Assembly (NCBI GenBank): GCA_964354655.1
Contig: CAYHAL010000010.1
Span: 1 to 44,770, forward strand
Source: E44-bin46 sp964354655
Lineage (GTDB): Bacteria; Chloroflexota; Dehalococcoidia; Dehalococcoidales; E44-bin46
Reading direction: 5' to 3'
Length of the DNA stretch: 44,770 nucleotides
In this document: positions 25,673 through 34,583 of the stretch, piece by piece
Layout: every line of letters starts with the position of its first letter
Position numbering within the stretch: position 1 is the first letter of the stretch
The notes under the pieces: model-generated
Database searches by the model: none
What the model was told of the DNA's origin: nothing
The model's input: only the letters and a program-made list of their open reading frames with translations
Position numbers and translations under genes: made by a program

Positions 25673-26341
25673 ATGAAAAAAACGGTACCAATAATTGTCC
25701 TAGCTACACTTCTAGGGATAGCCACTGGGTTTGGTGTCAGAGCTCAAATCAACGTTACAAGGCTTGAATCACTGGTCTCTGAGCAGGAAGAAAAGATAGC
25801 CGAGCAAACCTCCCTAGTTCAAGAACAGAAGGCGACGATAACAGACCAGATAGCAACAATAGCTGAAAAAGAAAACGAGATTGAGAGGCAAGCTCTTTCG
25901 ATTGAAGATTTAGAAACAAGAATTGGTGAGTTAGAACTAACAAATGAAGATTTAACGACAACAATAGCCGAGCGGGAAGATGAGATAAGCAATTTGCATT
26001 GGCAGATTGAAGATTTAGAGACTGCGCTAGAGGCAGCAACATTCCATTTGGAAGAAGATATGCCAGTCATGCCATCGCACTCAGCCGAATTTGATTGCGA
26101 TGACAGTGCTCTTTACATGTATCTTTACTTCAGCGGTCTAGGTTATGAAGTTACAATAGTTGCCGGTAATTTAGATTTAACTGATGAGACCTGGGAGGAA
26201 TGCAATCATGTCTGGGTTTGGGTAACCTTACATGGTCATGACTATCCTTACGATTGGGGGAGCTACTGTCCTGATAAGCAACATCGTGAGGGTTACATAG
26301 TTACTTATGATGGGTTATTAGCAGAAGCGATTAAAGATTGA
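25673..26341 (+). CDS. Membrane-anchored coiled-coil protein with a possible transglutaminase-like domain
   Basis: The ATG at 25673 has AAAGGAG upstream and starts a signal anchor (MKKTVPIIVLATLLGIATGF). Residues about 25-125 are a coiled coil of near-repeats rich in E, Q, I and L. The last 90 residues form a separate domain with FDCDDSALYMYLYF, NHVWVWV and YPYDWG. This Cys...His...Asp order resembles transglutaminase-like/papain-fold domains, but that is inference. It should be an extracytoplasmic protein of 222 residues. A 13-bp hairpin follows at 26398-26429. Confidence 0.7.
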   Translation: MKKTVPIIVLATLLGIATGFGVRAQINVTRLESLVSEQEEKIAEQTSLVQEQKATITDQIATIAEKENEIERQALSIEDLETRIGELELTNEDLTTTIAEREDEISNLHWQIEDLETALEAATFHLEEDMPVMPSHSAEFDCDDSALYMYLYFSGLGYEVTIVAGNLDLTDETWEECNHVWVWVTLHGHDYPYDWGSYCPDKQHREGYIVTYDGLLAEAIKD

Positions 26342-26397
26342 CCTCAGTTGGATAAAGTCTAGTTTGGATTCCGCCCCAAAATTTGATTCCTTAAACA

Positions 26398-26429
26398 AGA
26401 GAGCCCCCCGAAATCTCGGGGGGCTCTCT
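26398..26429. terminator. Strong hairpin between two converging genes
   Basis: AGAGAGCCCCCCG (26398-26410) pairs perfectly over 13 bases with CGGGGGGCTCTCT (26417-26429), with a six-base loop. It sits between the convergent coiled-coil gene and the large surface-protein gene, so it probably ends transcripts from both sides. A short T-rich run follows only on the minus strand. Confidence 0.7.
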
Positions 26430-26448
26430 GAGGTATCTAACCAGGGGT

Positions 26449-29400
26449 TTAAGCTGGTGGTCTTCTGGTCCTGACGATAAGGACAATAACCACTATCGCC
26501 AGCGCGGCGCCAACACCAATCATGGCGTAAATCCAGGTTGGGGTTATCATTTCCGCCGCTGGTATCTGTACCACTGGTGCTGGTTGTGCTGGTGGTGTTA
26601 CCACTTCTACCGGTGGCGTTGGTGGTACTGGTTTCTCCATAGTGGTGAACAGGCACGTCGACCAGTCAGAGTAGATGCCGTCCTTCTCGGCTCTTACCCT
26701 CCAGTAGTAGGTAGTGGCGTAGTCAAGGGTGGCAGTGCATGCCCAGGCATTGACTGTGGTCTTGCCCTTGATGACGCCGGCGGTGAAGGTCTCGGTTGGG
26801 GCTAGCTCAACCTCGTAGCCAGTAGCCTCTTCAACCGGTTGCCACGAGAAGTTGGGGGTAATGATGACATTTTGACCGCCGCACTCTGGAGAGCAGAGCA
26901 GTTCAAAGTCTACTGCTGGTAGGGCGGTGATGAATGTCCTTTCCTCTGACCACTTGCTCAATGTCGGGTTGCCCTGGCAGACCCTTACCTGCCAGTAATA
27001 GGTAGTGCCCGGGTCCAGGTCGTCAACGACGATGCACGTCTCCTCGGTGCACGGGCAGCAAGTGATTCCATCAATGAAAAGGTCAGTAGCATAAACACCA
27101 AGGTGCGTACACTCTACCTCTGGTCCGCATGCCACATCGTCAGTGGGCGCACAGTCAAGGCAGAGGGGTACTTCCAGCTTCTGGTCAGGGCACTCAGGGC
27201 AGTAGCTGTAGAGGGAGACCTCGTAGCAGTCAGCCCCGCACAGCTCTTTCCAGCTTAAGGTAGCCTTGCCGGTGGTGCCTACCTTCTGACCTTCAACCGG
27301 TGTGTTAAGGACAACCGGTTGAGCCAGGGTATCCTCATAGACCCAGATGTTCTCCGGGGATTCATCGTATTGCTCAAGAGACCAGAGGACATTCTCGGCG
27401 CACCCATCGTCGCTGGTGTCGCAGGTAAGCCACAGGTGCCTTAGCTCTGTCTCTCCGTCAACAAGCCCTGGGCCTATTCGCTCAAAGACGACATCATCAG
27501 CGTCTTCGGTATCTGGGTTAAGCGAGCGCAGCACGCCACCCTCGTAAATAACTCCCTCATGTTCGTCGTCCACAGGGTCGTCCAAGGTGGGGTAGTCTAC
27601 GTCATCGTTATCAGCGACGTAAAGGGCGGTATCGCCGGTAACGGCTATGCCCGTAGCATCATATAGGTCATCACAAAGGAGTTCCCACTCCTGGTCTGCC
27701 CAGTCCTCATCGGGGTCAATAATGCAGCGGGCAGTGTTGTGTCCGGCAGCAGCGTAGATGATGTGGTTGGTGGCATAGCCCGGGTCAAAGATAACCCAGG
27801 TATCATAAGTGCCATCAGTTGGGTCAAGGACATCGGCACAGTCGCCGACCAAATCCCAAGTCTCGCCGCCATCCTCGGAGATGAACACCTGAGATAGGTC
27901 ATCGCCAAGCAGGACGCTGCCCGGGTCGGTATAGCCCGGTTCAAGGGCAAAGAAGTTGGCACTGCCAGCGCCTTCTACCTCGTATTCATCCCACGGTCTG
28001 GCGCCATGCCTTGTCGTCTTATAGACGTATCCGCAGGCATTCTCACACGGACTTTCGTGACAAGCGCCGCCAGCAATGACGGTATCCTCGTCTATTACTA
28101 TCGCTGCCCCAATGCACGGTCTTGGTGAGCAGGGGAAGGTCAGCTTGTCCCAGCTACAGCCAGCATCGGTTGTCCGCCACATTTCAAAGTTGCTGTTGGT
28201 CACGTATACACAATTGGTGGTATTGAAATCGGGTGACACCCGCACCCTTTGTATCTGGTAGGGAGACTCATCAGAGCCGGCGATAAAGTTGGTGAACACC
28301 CTCTCCCAGTTGGTGCCGTCATAGCGGAACAGGCTCTGGGTGGAATCATAGCACTCATCCGGATCCGGACACTCGAAAACGCAACCATAAGGCCCAACTG
28401 TGGCTAAGCAACTCCCCGGGCAATCCCGGTAGGTGAGCATGAACATGGTCTCGGAGTCACCGCACACATATCCCGGTGAGTGGTCAATATACAGCACCGA
28501 TTCTATGTCGGTGGCAATGAGCGAAATCTGGTTCCAGTATTGACCGACTTCCTCACCGCAGGACATTGATACGGCACACTCCGTTCCCATGGTTGTTGCC
28601 AGGGCCGTATCCTCATAAAAGATGACGTTGGTCCACATGTCACCCGTCGGGTCTTTCTCGCTGGCATCCCAGCTCCAGCCGCCGTCAGTGCTGTAGTACA
28701 CCTCAGGGCAGCAGAAAGCACCGGCAATCAGTGATGCCTCGTCGGTGTCACCCATAACATCCAGGCTGATGATGTCAACCGGGGTATCTCCTACACAGCC
28801 GGTAATAAGACCGGCAACATTGAGGTCAATCGCATCGCCGTCGGTTGCCAGGTAGACATCACCACCATCCTGCGTAGGATCCTCGCGGCAGGCGTCGCAG
28901 TCAACGACGCCGACAAACAGCGTCTCGGAGTCTTCCCAGTCGTCGGGGAAGCCAATCCTGGAGGCAAGCACGCTGCCGAAAGAGTTGAGGCAGTTACACT
29001 CCAGCTCGGCGAACTCGTACCAGCCACAGATGGTACCTTTGGTGTAAATGACCCAGGTCTCACTGCCATCGCTGACGACGGCATAGGTCTCCCTGCTTTC
29101 AGCCCAGTCCGGGGCGCAGCCTACGGCTAAAACATCATAGCCAGTGCCAAAGCAGGACAGGTTCAGGCTTGTCCAGTTAGCCGGGTATCCGCCTTCACCT
29201 ATATAGTAGACATCGCCCGGGATGCAGTCAAGCCCAGTAGGTGGCGTAAGGTCAACACCAGTCCTGTGGGTGCGAGTGCCGATGAAGACGAACGGGTTGT
29301 CATCGGCATCATAGGTAACATCAATGCTGGTGATGGGACAGCTAATTTCCATAGTCATCCTATCGCATGCGGGGTGGCAGCCTTCGTCGCAGTTCGCACA

Positions 29401-30261
29401 GCAAGGCGGGATGCCGCAATCTCCGGCTAGTTTTTCCTCAAGGGAGTCCTGGGCGACTAAGTCCCAGGTATCACCGGCGTCATCCGTCTTATAGACATAA
29501 TGACCGTCGGTAACATACAGGCTATCGGCATCAATGCTTGACGCCGCCATGTCTACTACCCAGCCGCCGGGGTAGTCGGTCTCCTCCCACGAGCGACCGC
29601 CATCGTCGGACTTGAATATAGCCGAGGCAATATCGGTATGCCCATTAGTAATGGTGAGCTCCGAGCCACTACCGACAAAGGTGAATCCGCCCCCCCCGAC
29701 GATAAGGCTGCCACCGCTTATCGGCATGGGACTCAAGAGAACGAGGTCACTGAGGTCATCATCGCTGGCGGTGCCGGGGTCAGTGATGCTCTCAATAGAG
29801 CCCTCAAAGCTCAGGTTAGTGGCGGTGATGGTGCCCCTGACACAAGCCGTCCCATCATACTGGCCAAGAAGGTTCCACTCAAAGCAGGCGACGAAGTCAG
29901 TTTCGGGACCATTCCAGTCGCCGTCAATGTCGGCGGTTACCATCCCGGTGTCGCTGTTGTCAAACTCGGTGATGGTCAGCGTGCCGTCAATATCGTCGAA
30001 AGTAGCGTCACTCATGTAGCGGACGACACTGACATACAGGGTATCGTCAATCGCCTCAGTTATCTTGCCGTCTGCGAGTATGCTCGGGTCGTAGAACCAG
30101 CCGCCGTCCTCACCCTCAACCGGGTAGTCAAACTGGTACCACTCGTTTATGGTCTCGTCCGGGCTGGCGGCGGCGGGAGCAGCGGCAAAGCCAGCAGTTA
30201 GGCTCAGCACCATCGCCAGGGTTACGGCTACACCCATTATTTTAGATATTTTACTTTTCAT
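26449..30261 (-). CDS. Large BNR/Asp-box repeat surface protein (S-layer-like)
   Basis: A 1270-residue exported protein. Residues 1-33 are a signal peptide (hydrophobic core VAVTLAMVLSLTAGFAAAPA). The body has repeated Asp boxes of BNR-type beta-propellers: SDDGGRSWEE, TDDAGDTWDL, STDGGWSWDA, TTDAGCSWDK and SEDGGETWDL. It is rich in cysteine pairs and acidic residues. Near the C-terminus are two fibronectin type III-like domains (around FSWQPVEEATGYEVEL), a proline-rich linker, then a membrane helix (WIYAMIGVGAALAIVVIVL) with an RTRR anchor. The gene has its own strong promoter and structured leader. A role as S-layer or sialidase-like surface protein is inferred; no sialidase active site is evident. 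Confidence 0.85.
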   Translation of the reverse strand: MKSKISKIMGVAVTLAMVLSLTAGFAAAPAAASPDETINEWYQFDYPVEGEDGGWFYDPSILADGKITEAIDDTLYVSVVRYMSDATFDDIDGTLTITEFDNSDTGMVTADIDGDWNGPETDFVACFEWNLLGQYDGTACVRGTITATNLSFEGSIESITDPGTASDDDLSDLVLLSPMPISGGSLIVGGGGFTFVGSGSELTITNGHTDIASAIFKSDDGGRSWEETDYPGGWVVDMAASSIDADSLYVTDGHYVYKTDDAGDTWDLVAQDSLEEKLAGDCGIPPCCANCDEGCHPACDRMTMEISCPITSIDVTYDADDNPFVFIGTRTHRTGVDLTPPTGLDCIPGDVYYIGEGGYPANWTSLNLSCFGTGYDVLAVGCAPDWAESRETYAVVSDGSETWVIYTKGTICGWYEFAELECNCLNSFGSVLASRIGFPDDWEDSETLFVGVVDCDACREDPTQDGGDVYLATDGDAIDLNVAGLITGCVGDTPVDIISLDVMGDTDEASLIAGAFCCPEVYYSTDGGWSWDASEKDPTGDMWTNVIFYEDTALATTMGTECAVSMSCGEEVGQYWNQISLIATDIESVLYIDHSPGYVCGDSETMFMLTYRDCPGSCLATVGPYGCVFECPDPDECYDSTQSLFRYDGTNWERVFTNFIAGSDESPYQIQRVRVSPDFNTTNCVYVTNSNFEMWRTTDAGCSWDKLTFPCSPRPCIGAAIVIDEDTVIAGGACHESPCENACGYVYKTTRHGARPWDEYEVEGAGSANFFALEPGYTDPGSVLLGDDLSQVFISEDGGETWDLVGDCADVLDPTDGTYDTWVIFDPGYATNHIIYAAAGHNTARCIIDPDEDWADQEWELLCDDLYDATGIAVTGDTALYVADNDDVDYPTLDDPVDDEHEGVIYEGGVLRSLNPDTEDADDVVFERIGPGLVDGETELRHLWLTCDTSDDGCAENVLWSLEQYDESPENIWVYEDTLAQPVVLNTPVEGQKVGTTGKATLSWKELCGADCYEVSLYSYCPECPDQKLEVPLCLDCAPTDDVACGPEVECTHLGVYATDLFIDGITCCPCTEETCIVVDDLDPGTTYYWQVRVCQGNPTLSKWSEERTFITALPAVDFELLCSPECGGQNVIITPNFSWQPVEEATGYEVELAPTETFTAGVIKGKTTVNAWACTATLDYATTYYWRVRAEKDGIYSDWSTCLFTTMEKPVPPTPPVEVVTPPAQPAPVVQIPAAEMITPTWIYAMIGVGAALAIVVIVLIVRTRRPPA

Positions 30262-30442
30262 CGACCTTTATATTCTCCTTTTAGAAATTGTATTTCTCCA
30301 CAAAAAGATATTATTTTATCTCTTTCCGTGGAGATAAAATTGCGATTTATTTCCGTGGGCTCTTTTAGAGCTTCCCCTTCAGGACTAATCCCTCCGGGAC
30401 TTCACCATGGCATCACCCCCTTTATTCGCCAAACGGCAATTC
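30262..30442 (-). promoter_or_regulatory. Long structured 5' leader of the surface-protein gene
   Basis: The mRNA from the promoter at 30449-30476 would have an untranslated leader of about 180 bases. Read on the minus strand it can form TCCC-GGA-GGGA and GCTCT-AAA-AGAGC hairpins, then a perfect 10-bp stem, ATTTTATCTC/GAGATAAAAT (30313-30322 with 30331-30340), before the AAGGAG ribosome site. I do not match it to a known riboswitch. It could control translation or mRNA stability of an abundant surface protein. Confidence 0.45.
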
Positions 30443-30448
30443 ATAACT

Positions 30449-30476
30449 ACTATACCACAAAGTGGGCATTTGTCAA
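30449..30476 (-). promoter_or_regulatory. Strong sigma-70 promoter of the surface-protein gene
   Basis: On the minus strand a perfect TTGACA (30471-30476) is followed after 16 bases by TATAGT (30449-30454). The match is close to consensus, in keeping with high expression of a surface-layer protein. Confidence 0.65.
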
Positions 30477-30518
30477 TAGGGCGAAACTATGCCTTGGAAT
30501 TCTTTGTTCACTTTAACA

Positions 30519-30552
30519 GGTGAGGCTGAGCTACATATAGCTCAGCCTCGCC
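30519..30552 (-). terminator. Hairpin terminator after the three-gene membrane operon
   Basis: GAGGCTGAGCT (30522-30532) pairs perfectly with AGCTCAGCCTC (30539-30549), extending three more pairs outward. It lies 68 bases past the stop of the gene ending at 30620 and before the next promoter, so it likely ends that operon. There is no long T run. Confidence 0.55.
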
Positions 30553-30619
30553 TTAACACTTAATAAGCTAGATTCATACCCTAAAGGGGTAAACTCTGGC
30601 AGGTTGGCTGCTACTTCGG

Positions 30620-30886
30620 TCAGGGCTCGCCCGGCTGTCTTTGCCGTTGTTGGCGAGCAGCCACGAATATTAGAACCGCACCCAGGACTACAGCCACCAC
30701 TACCTTGACTATTCTTGGTATATCCATAGTCATGAAAAAGGCGATGGTATATATACCAGCCAAGACAGAAAGCCCGTACATGACCATGTGGGCTTTAATC
30801 GGTTTTCTCCTTATTGCGTGCCAGAAGACTAGCCAACCTACATAACCCGCCGATAGAGCTATTCCCAAAACAATTAGCATCATCAT
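30620..30886 (-). CDS. Small hypothetical membrane protein
   Basis: This 88-residue protein has three hydrophobic segments: LIVLGIALSAGYVGWLVFW, VMYGLSVLAGIYTIAFF and VVVAVVLGAVLIFVAA. It ends in a basic RQQRQRQ tail. It lies 5 bases downstream of another small membrane gene and reads in the same direction. No family is recognised. Confidence 0.6.
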   Translation of the reverse strand: MMMLIVLGIALSAGYVGWLVFWHAIRRKPIKAHMVMYGLSVLAGIYTIAFFMTMDIPRIVKVVVAVVLGAVLIFVAARQQRQRQPGEP

Positions 30887-30891
30887 TTAGG

Positions 30892-31077
30892 CTACCAGCC
30901 TATCTCCTCGAAGTGCTTCCCAAAAAGGGCAAAAATGCCTATTGCCAAAACAAGACACCCCAGCCTCCCTGGCTCAGACAAATATTTTATATAGTCTGAA
31001 GCTAGATAAACTACCCCGGCGATGCATGACACTGTGCCAATGGCGTAAAGAATATAAGTTCTTGTTCTTGGATTCAT
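30892..31077 (-). CDS. Very small hypothetical membrane protein
   Basis: This 61-residue protein has two hydrophobic helices (ILYAIGTVSCIAGVVYLA and LGCLVLAIGIFALFG) and begins MNPRTRTY. It lies 2 bases after the gene at 31080-31643 and 5 bases before that at 30620-30886, an arrangement that favours a real gene in a three-gene operon. Function unknown. Confidence 0.6.
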   Translation of the reverse strand: MNPRTRTYILYAIGTVSCIAGVVYLASDYIKYLSEPGRLGCLVLAIGIFALFGKHFEEIGW

Positions 31078-31079
31078 TG

Positions 31080-31643
31080 CTACCTCTGCGATATAGACTC
31101 GGGGACAGGCGGGGGGACAATCTTGGGAGGCTGGGGGGTGAGTGGCGCTTCGGGATAGTTAAGGTCTAAGATTATCTTTCGCTCTATGTCCCCGAGATTA
31201 ATTTTTACGGTATACTGGGCAGGCCAACCAGGGATAAGGCCAGGTAGCTCCTCGCTTGACAGCGGCCACTCAACCACTGCCTTACCAAATCGACCTATTG
31301 ATACATCCCCAGAAAATAAATCATCAATCTTCTCGTTTTCCTTCCACACTGATGCCTGAACGGGGGTTGAATAGGTGGAAAACTGATGATTCTCAATTTC
31401 GTAGCGGAAAGTTATCTTGTCACCCACAGTCGCCCCAATTGGCCAGGCATTTTCGTACCCAGTTGGCCAAAAACCTTCGGGCCGTTGCCAATAGTCAGCT
31501 TCTATCTTCTGCTCATATTCCCCGACGGTTACGTAAATCGTGTCGTAGACACCAAGATAGGCATCAACTATAAATAAAGCAGTAAGCCCAGCAATACAAG
31601 CTATAGCCAGATATAGAAATAGATACCTTCGCTTTACTGCCAT
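31080..31643 (-). CDS. Membrane-anchored protein with an extracytoplasmic beta domain
   Basis: This 187-residue protein starts with a basic MAVKRR and one membrane helix (YLFLYLAIACIAGLTALFIV), then about 140 residues rich in beta strands and aromatic residues (TVGDKITFRYEIENH, ASVWKENEKI), ending in a proline-rich tail. The pattern suggests an Ig-like domain outside the membrane. It is the first gene of a three-gene operon with two small membrane proteins, which may be its partners. Confidence 0.65.
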   Translation of the reverse strand: MAVKRRYLFLYLAIACIAGLTALFIVDAYLGVYDTIYVTVGEYEQKIEADYWQRPEGFWPTGYENAWPIGATVGDKITFRYEIENHQFSTYSTPVQASVWKENEKIDDLFSGDVSIGRFGKAVVEWPLSSEELPGLIPGWPAQYTVKINLGDIERKIILDLNYPEAPLTPQPPKIVPPPVPESISQR

Positions 31644-31861
31644 AATTTCTTTGACTCCGCTCCTTCCCCAGCTTGAAACCAGTAGAAATTGGCTATATTA
31701 AACACTCTGGCGGACTAGCTGTCAAGTCGTCGGCGGTGTGTTTCAGACTTAAAGGCTGTTGATAGTAGTATATCATATTGCTTAGAACAGTCAACTTCTT
31801 TGGTTTATAATTATGGTAGCTATAGTTTACAGAAGTATGCTGACATTAAAAGGGGGAAACA

Positions 31862-32479
31862 ATGAGTAGAATGGTTAAGAGGGAGGTCTACTATTTTGAT
31901 GAACCCGGGGAGGGGAATACGGACTTAGTTATTGAAGCTGTGTCTCAACGGCTGGAATCCGGCGGAATTAAAAAGGTTGTTGTGGCAAGCACTTCTGGTG
32001 AGACGGCAGCAAAATTTGCCCGTAAGCTCAAAGGCAAGGCGGAGTTAATTTGTGTCTCCGAAGCACCTTACCGGCGGGAATGGGGTGAAGAATGGCCATG
32101 TCTCAAACAAGAATTTAGAGAAGAACTAGAGAGACTCGGGGTTACTATTGTCGACAGGGCGCCTTATCTCTTCCACAGTTCAGTATTGGAGGCTGCCCGC
32201 TGGGGTGGTTTCTTTCCCGAACGCCTGGTGAAAGAAACACTATACTGCTTTGGGCAGGGAATGAAGGTAGCTGTGGAGGTTGCCTTGGTTGCCGTCGCCG
32301 GTGGCTATACGGTGCCTTACGAGGATGTCATAGGTGTTGGCGGCTCGGCAAAGGGAGCAGATACTGCTATTATACTTCGAGCTACCTATCCGGCTACCGT
32401 GTTTGACACTGACCCGGCAAAAAGGCTGGAAATAAGAGAGATAATTGCCATGCCTACATCCAAGAAATGGTGGGATTAG
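31862..32479 (+). CDS. Stand-alone pyruvate kinase C-terminal-like domain protein
   Basis: This 205-residue protein matches the alpha/beta domain at the C-terminus of pyruvate kinase (PF02887-like): a VVVASTSGETAAKFARKL stretch, a central VALVAVAGGYTVP and a VIGVGGSAKGADTAIILRA loop. It lacks the barrel that carries the kinase active site, so it cannot be a pyruvate kinase. Such lone domains occur in bacteria and archaea and may bind a ligand; their role is not established. The ATG has AGGGGG about 6 bases upstream. Confidence 0.75.
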   Translation: MSRMVKREVYYFDEPGEGNTDLVIEAVSQRLESGGIKKVVVASTSGETAAKFARKLKGKAELICVSEAPYRREWGEEWPCLKQEFREELERLGVTIVDRAPYLFHSSVLEAARWGGFFPERLVKETLYCFGQGMKVAVEVALVAVAGGYTVPYEDVIGVGGSAKGADTAIILRATYPATVFDTDPAKRLEIREIIAMPTSKKWWD

Positions 32480-32647
32480 GCACCGTTGCTATTCTAACAT
32501 TTTGGCTAGTAAATTGAAAAAGTACCGGTAGCATTATAGAATAAGCAGGGCTTGAATTCATGCCACGGAGTCGTAGCTCGGCTGTGTTACTTTTTGTAGC
32601 TGTCAGCGCTCTTTCCAAAATCAAGATTATTGAGTTGTGTGTGAAAG

Positions 32648-33568
32648 ATGAACCCATATAGTTATTCGAGTGGTGAGCTACATTTTAACTTATACTTGAG
32701 GAAGGCGACCGCGAGGTGGTTACATTACGAGGTCAATTTTCGCTCCGCCTGCCCTACACATTATGTAAAGAATAATATAGTCCGGGGTGAGTACTTCCAG
32801 CCCCAAGGGGCAGGTCATGCCTTGGCTATTTTGCTTCACGGGATGGGAGACCGAAGTGTAATTCCGTGCCAACTTCTGGCAAGAACTCTGGTCAAAAAGG
32901 GGATAGCTTGCTTTATTCTATACTTGGTGTTTCACTCCAGCCGCATGCCGGAAGACATAAGAAATCGGTTTCCCGCCCTGACCGTTGATGAGTGGTTTGA
33001 AAGCTATCAGCTCTCAGTAATTGATGTTCAGCAGGTGATAGACTGGGCAAGCAGCAGGACAGAGATAAACCGGGAACGTATAGCAGCTATTGGAATAAGC
33101 TTTGGCGGTTTTATCTCAGCAATAGCTATGGGCATAGATAAGCGCATTAGAGCCGGTGTGTTTCTGACCAGTGGAGGAAATCTAGTAAAAATTGCCTGGC
33201 TGAGTAAGACCTTTGGTCGTAGAATGGGCTATAAGCACACCGAGGCGGAATACCGCAATACGCAGAGCTCATATGCCCAGTATCTTGACCAAGTAGCCGA
33301 GAAGGGCTTTGAGAATGTTATCCCCAGTGAGAAAAGTTTTCTAACTGACCCTATGACCTTTGCTCGCTATCTGCGGCAGCGTCCAATATTGATGATTAAT
33401 GCCCTTTGGGACCCGGTTATCCCGAAAGAGGCAACAATAGATTTTTGGGAGGCGTGTGACAAACCAACCATTATCTGGCTTCCTGGCACTCACACTACTA
33501 TCTGGCTATGGTATCCCTTTATCAGTAGAAAAATCGCCCGTTTTCTTAAATCAACTCTGGAGATATAG
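32648..33568 (+). CDS. Alpha/beta hydrolase
   Basis: The 306-residue protein has the alpha/beta-hydrolase marks: an oxyanion loop HGMG (64-67), the nucleophile elbow GISFGG (serine 151), an acid in NALWDPVIP, and a histidine in PGTHTTIWL. It resembles esterases/dienelactone hydrolase-like proteins, but the substrate is unknown. There is no signal peptide. The ribosome site (GAAAG) is weak. It converges with the alcohol dehydrogenase gene 5 bases away. Confidence 0.8.
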   Translation: MNPYSYSSGELHFNLYLRKATARWLHYEVNFRSACPTHYVKNNIVRGEYFQPQGAGHALAILLHGMGDRSVIPCQLLARTLVKKGIACFILYLVFHSSRMPEDIRNRFPALTVDEWFESYQLSVIDVQQVIDWASSRTEINRERIAAIGISFGGFISAIAMGIDKRIRAGVFLTSGGNLVKIAWLSKTFGRRMGYKHTEAEYRNTQSSYAQYLDQVAEKGFENVIPSEKSFLTDPMTFARYLRQRPILMINALWDPVIPKEATIDFWEACDKPTIIWLPGTHTTIWLWYPFISRKIARFLKSTLEI

Positions 33569-33573
33569 GGGAA

Positions 33574-34575
33574 TTAGTCAGCAACCTTGATTACCGGGTT
33601 CCCTCTAACCTTACCACCTTTAGCTAGGATTAGGACGTCTGGCAATTTATCAAATGGAAAGACTTCTACCTCTGTTTTTATCCCTATTTTTGCTGCAATC
33701 TCCAGGAATTCCCTTCCGTCCTCTCGGGTAATGTTGGCTAGACTCTTTATTGAGCGCTCCATCCATAGGTGATTATAGTCCTTTATCTCGATAGGGGTCA
33801 TGTAGACGGCAGCCAGAACCAGTTTTCCCCCACTATCTAGCTGGGAGAGGGCAAGCTCAACCAGATTCCCTGCCGGTGGGAATACGATTGCGGTGTCAAA
33901 CTTGGCAGGTATCTCATCTTCGTAACCACCTACCCAGTCAGCGCCTAGCCTTGCTGCCCAATCTCTATTCTTTTGGCTCCTAGTAATGGCGTATGTTTCT
34001 ATGCCCAAGTATTTCGCCACCTGAAGGACAAATGAGGCAGCTGGTCCAAACCCGTAAAGCCCTAGCTTATCGCCCCTTTTTGCTTCGGTGAGTTTCAGGG
34101 CCCTGTATCCGGTTATCCCCGGGCACATAAGAGGGGCAGCTTCCACAAAGGAGGGGGTCTTCCCAAGGCGAAAGGCGAAGTCTTGTGCCACCGTTACATA
34201 TTCAGCATACCCACCATCCACACTCCAGCCGGTGAATTTTGCCTCAGGGCACAGGTTTTCACATCCCGACCGGCAGAACTTGCATTTACCACAAGAGGAA
34301 TTCAGCCAAGCTATGCCAGCCCTATCGCCGACTTTAAAGTTGGTCACTCCCTCTCCTACCCCATCCACAACCCCCGCAATCTGGTGTCCAAGGATTAAGG
34401 GAGACTTTGTCAAAGGCAGGTCACCCTCAGCCACATGGATGTCGGTTCGACACACGCCGCAGGCGTGCACCTTTACCCTTATCTTATTACCCTCAATCTG
34501 AGGAACAGGGAGTTCTTGGAGCAACAGTGGTTTTGTCTCAACGGCGGCTTGTTTTTGTAAAACCCAGGCTTTCAT
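33574..34575 (-). CDS. Zinc-dependent alcohol dehydrogenase
   Basis: This 333-residue medium-chain dehydrogenase has the catalytic zinc ligands C42 (ACGVCRTDIH) and H64 (GHQIAG), and structural zinc cysteines C95, C98, C101 and C109 in SSCGKCKFCRSGCENLC. The coenzyme-binding fold contains LYGFGPAAS instead of the usual GxGxxG. It is close to the AdhP / propanol-preferring group. It follows the NAD(P)HX repair gene by 8 bases in the same direction. Confidence 0.88.
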   Translation of the reverse strand: MKAWVLQKQAAVETKPLLLQELPVPQIEGNKIRVKVHACGVCRTDIHVAEGDLPLTKSPLILGHQIAGVVDGVGEGVTNFKVGDRAGIAWLNSSCGKCKFCRSGCENLCPEAKFTGWSVDGGYAEYVTVAQDFAFRLGKTPSFVEAAPLMCPGITGYRALKLTEAKRGDKLGLYGFGPAASFVLQVAKYLGIETYAITRSQKNRDWAARLGADWVGGYEDEIPAKFDTAIVFPPAGNLVELALSQLDSGGKLVLAAVYMTPIEIKDYNHLWMERSIKSLANITREDGREFLEIAAKIGIKTEVEVFPFDKLPDVLILAKGGKVRGNPVIKVAD

Positions 34576-34583
34576 CTCTCTGG

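Noticed and set aside
29638..30201. 187-residue open frame on the plus strand
   Set aside because: It is antisense to the 5' part of the large surface-protein gene, whose signal peptide, repeats and promoter are convincing; the plus frame shows no domain.
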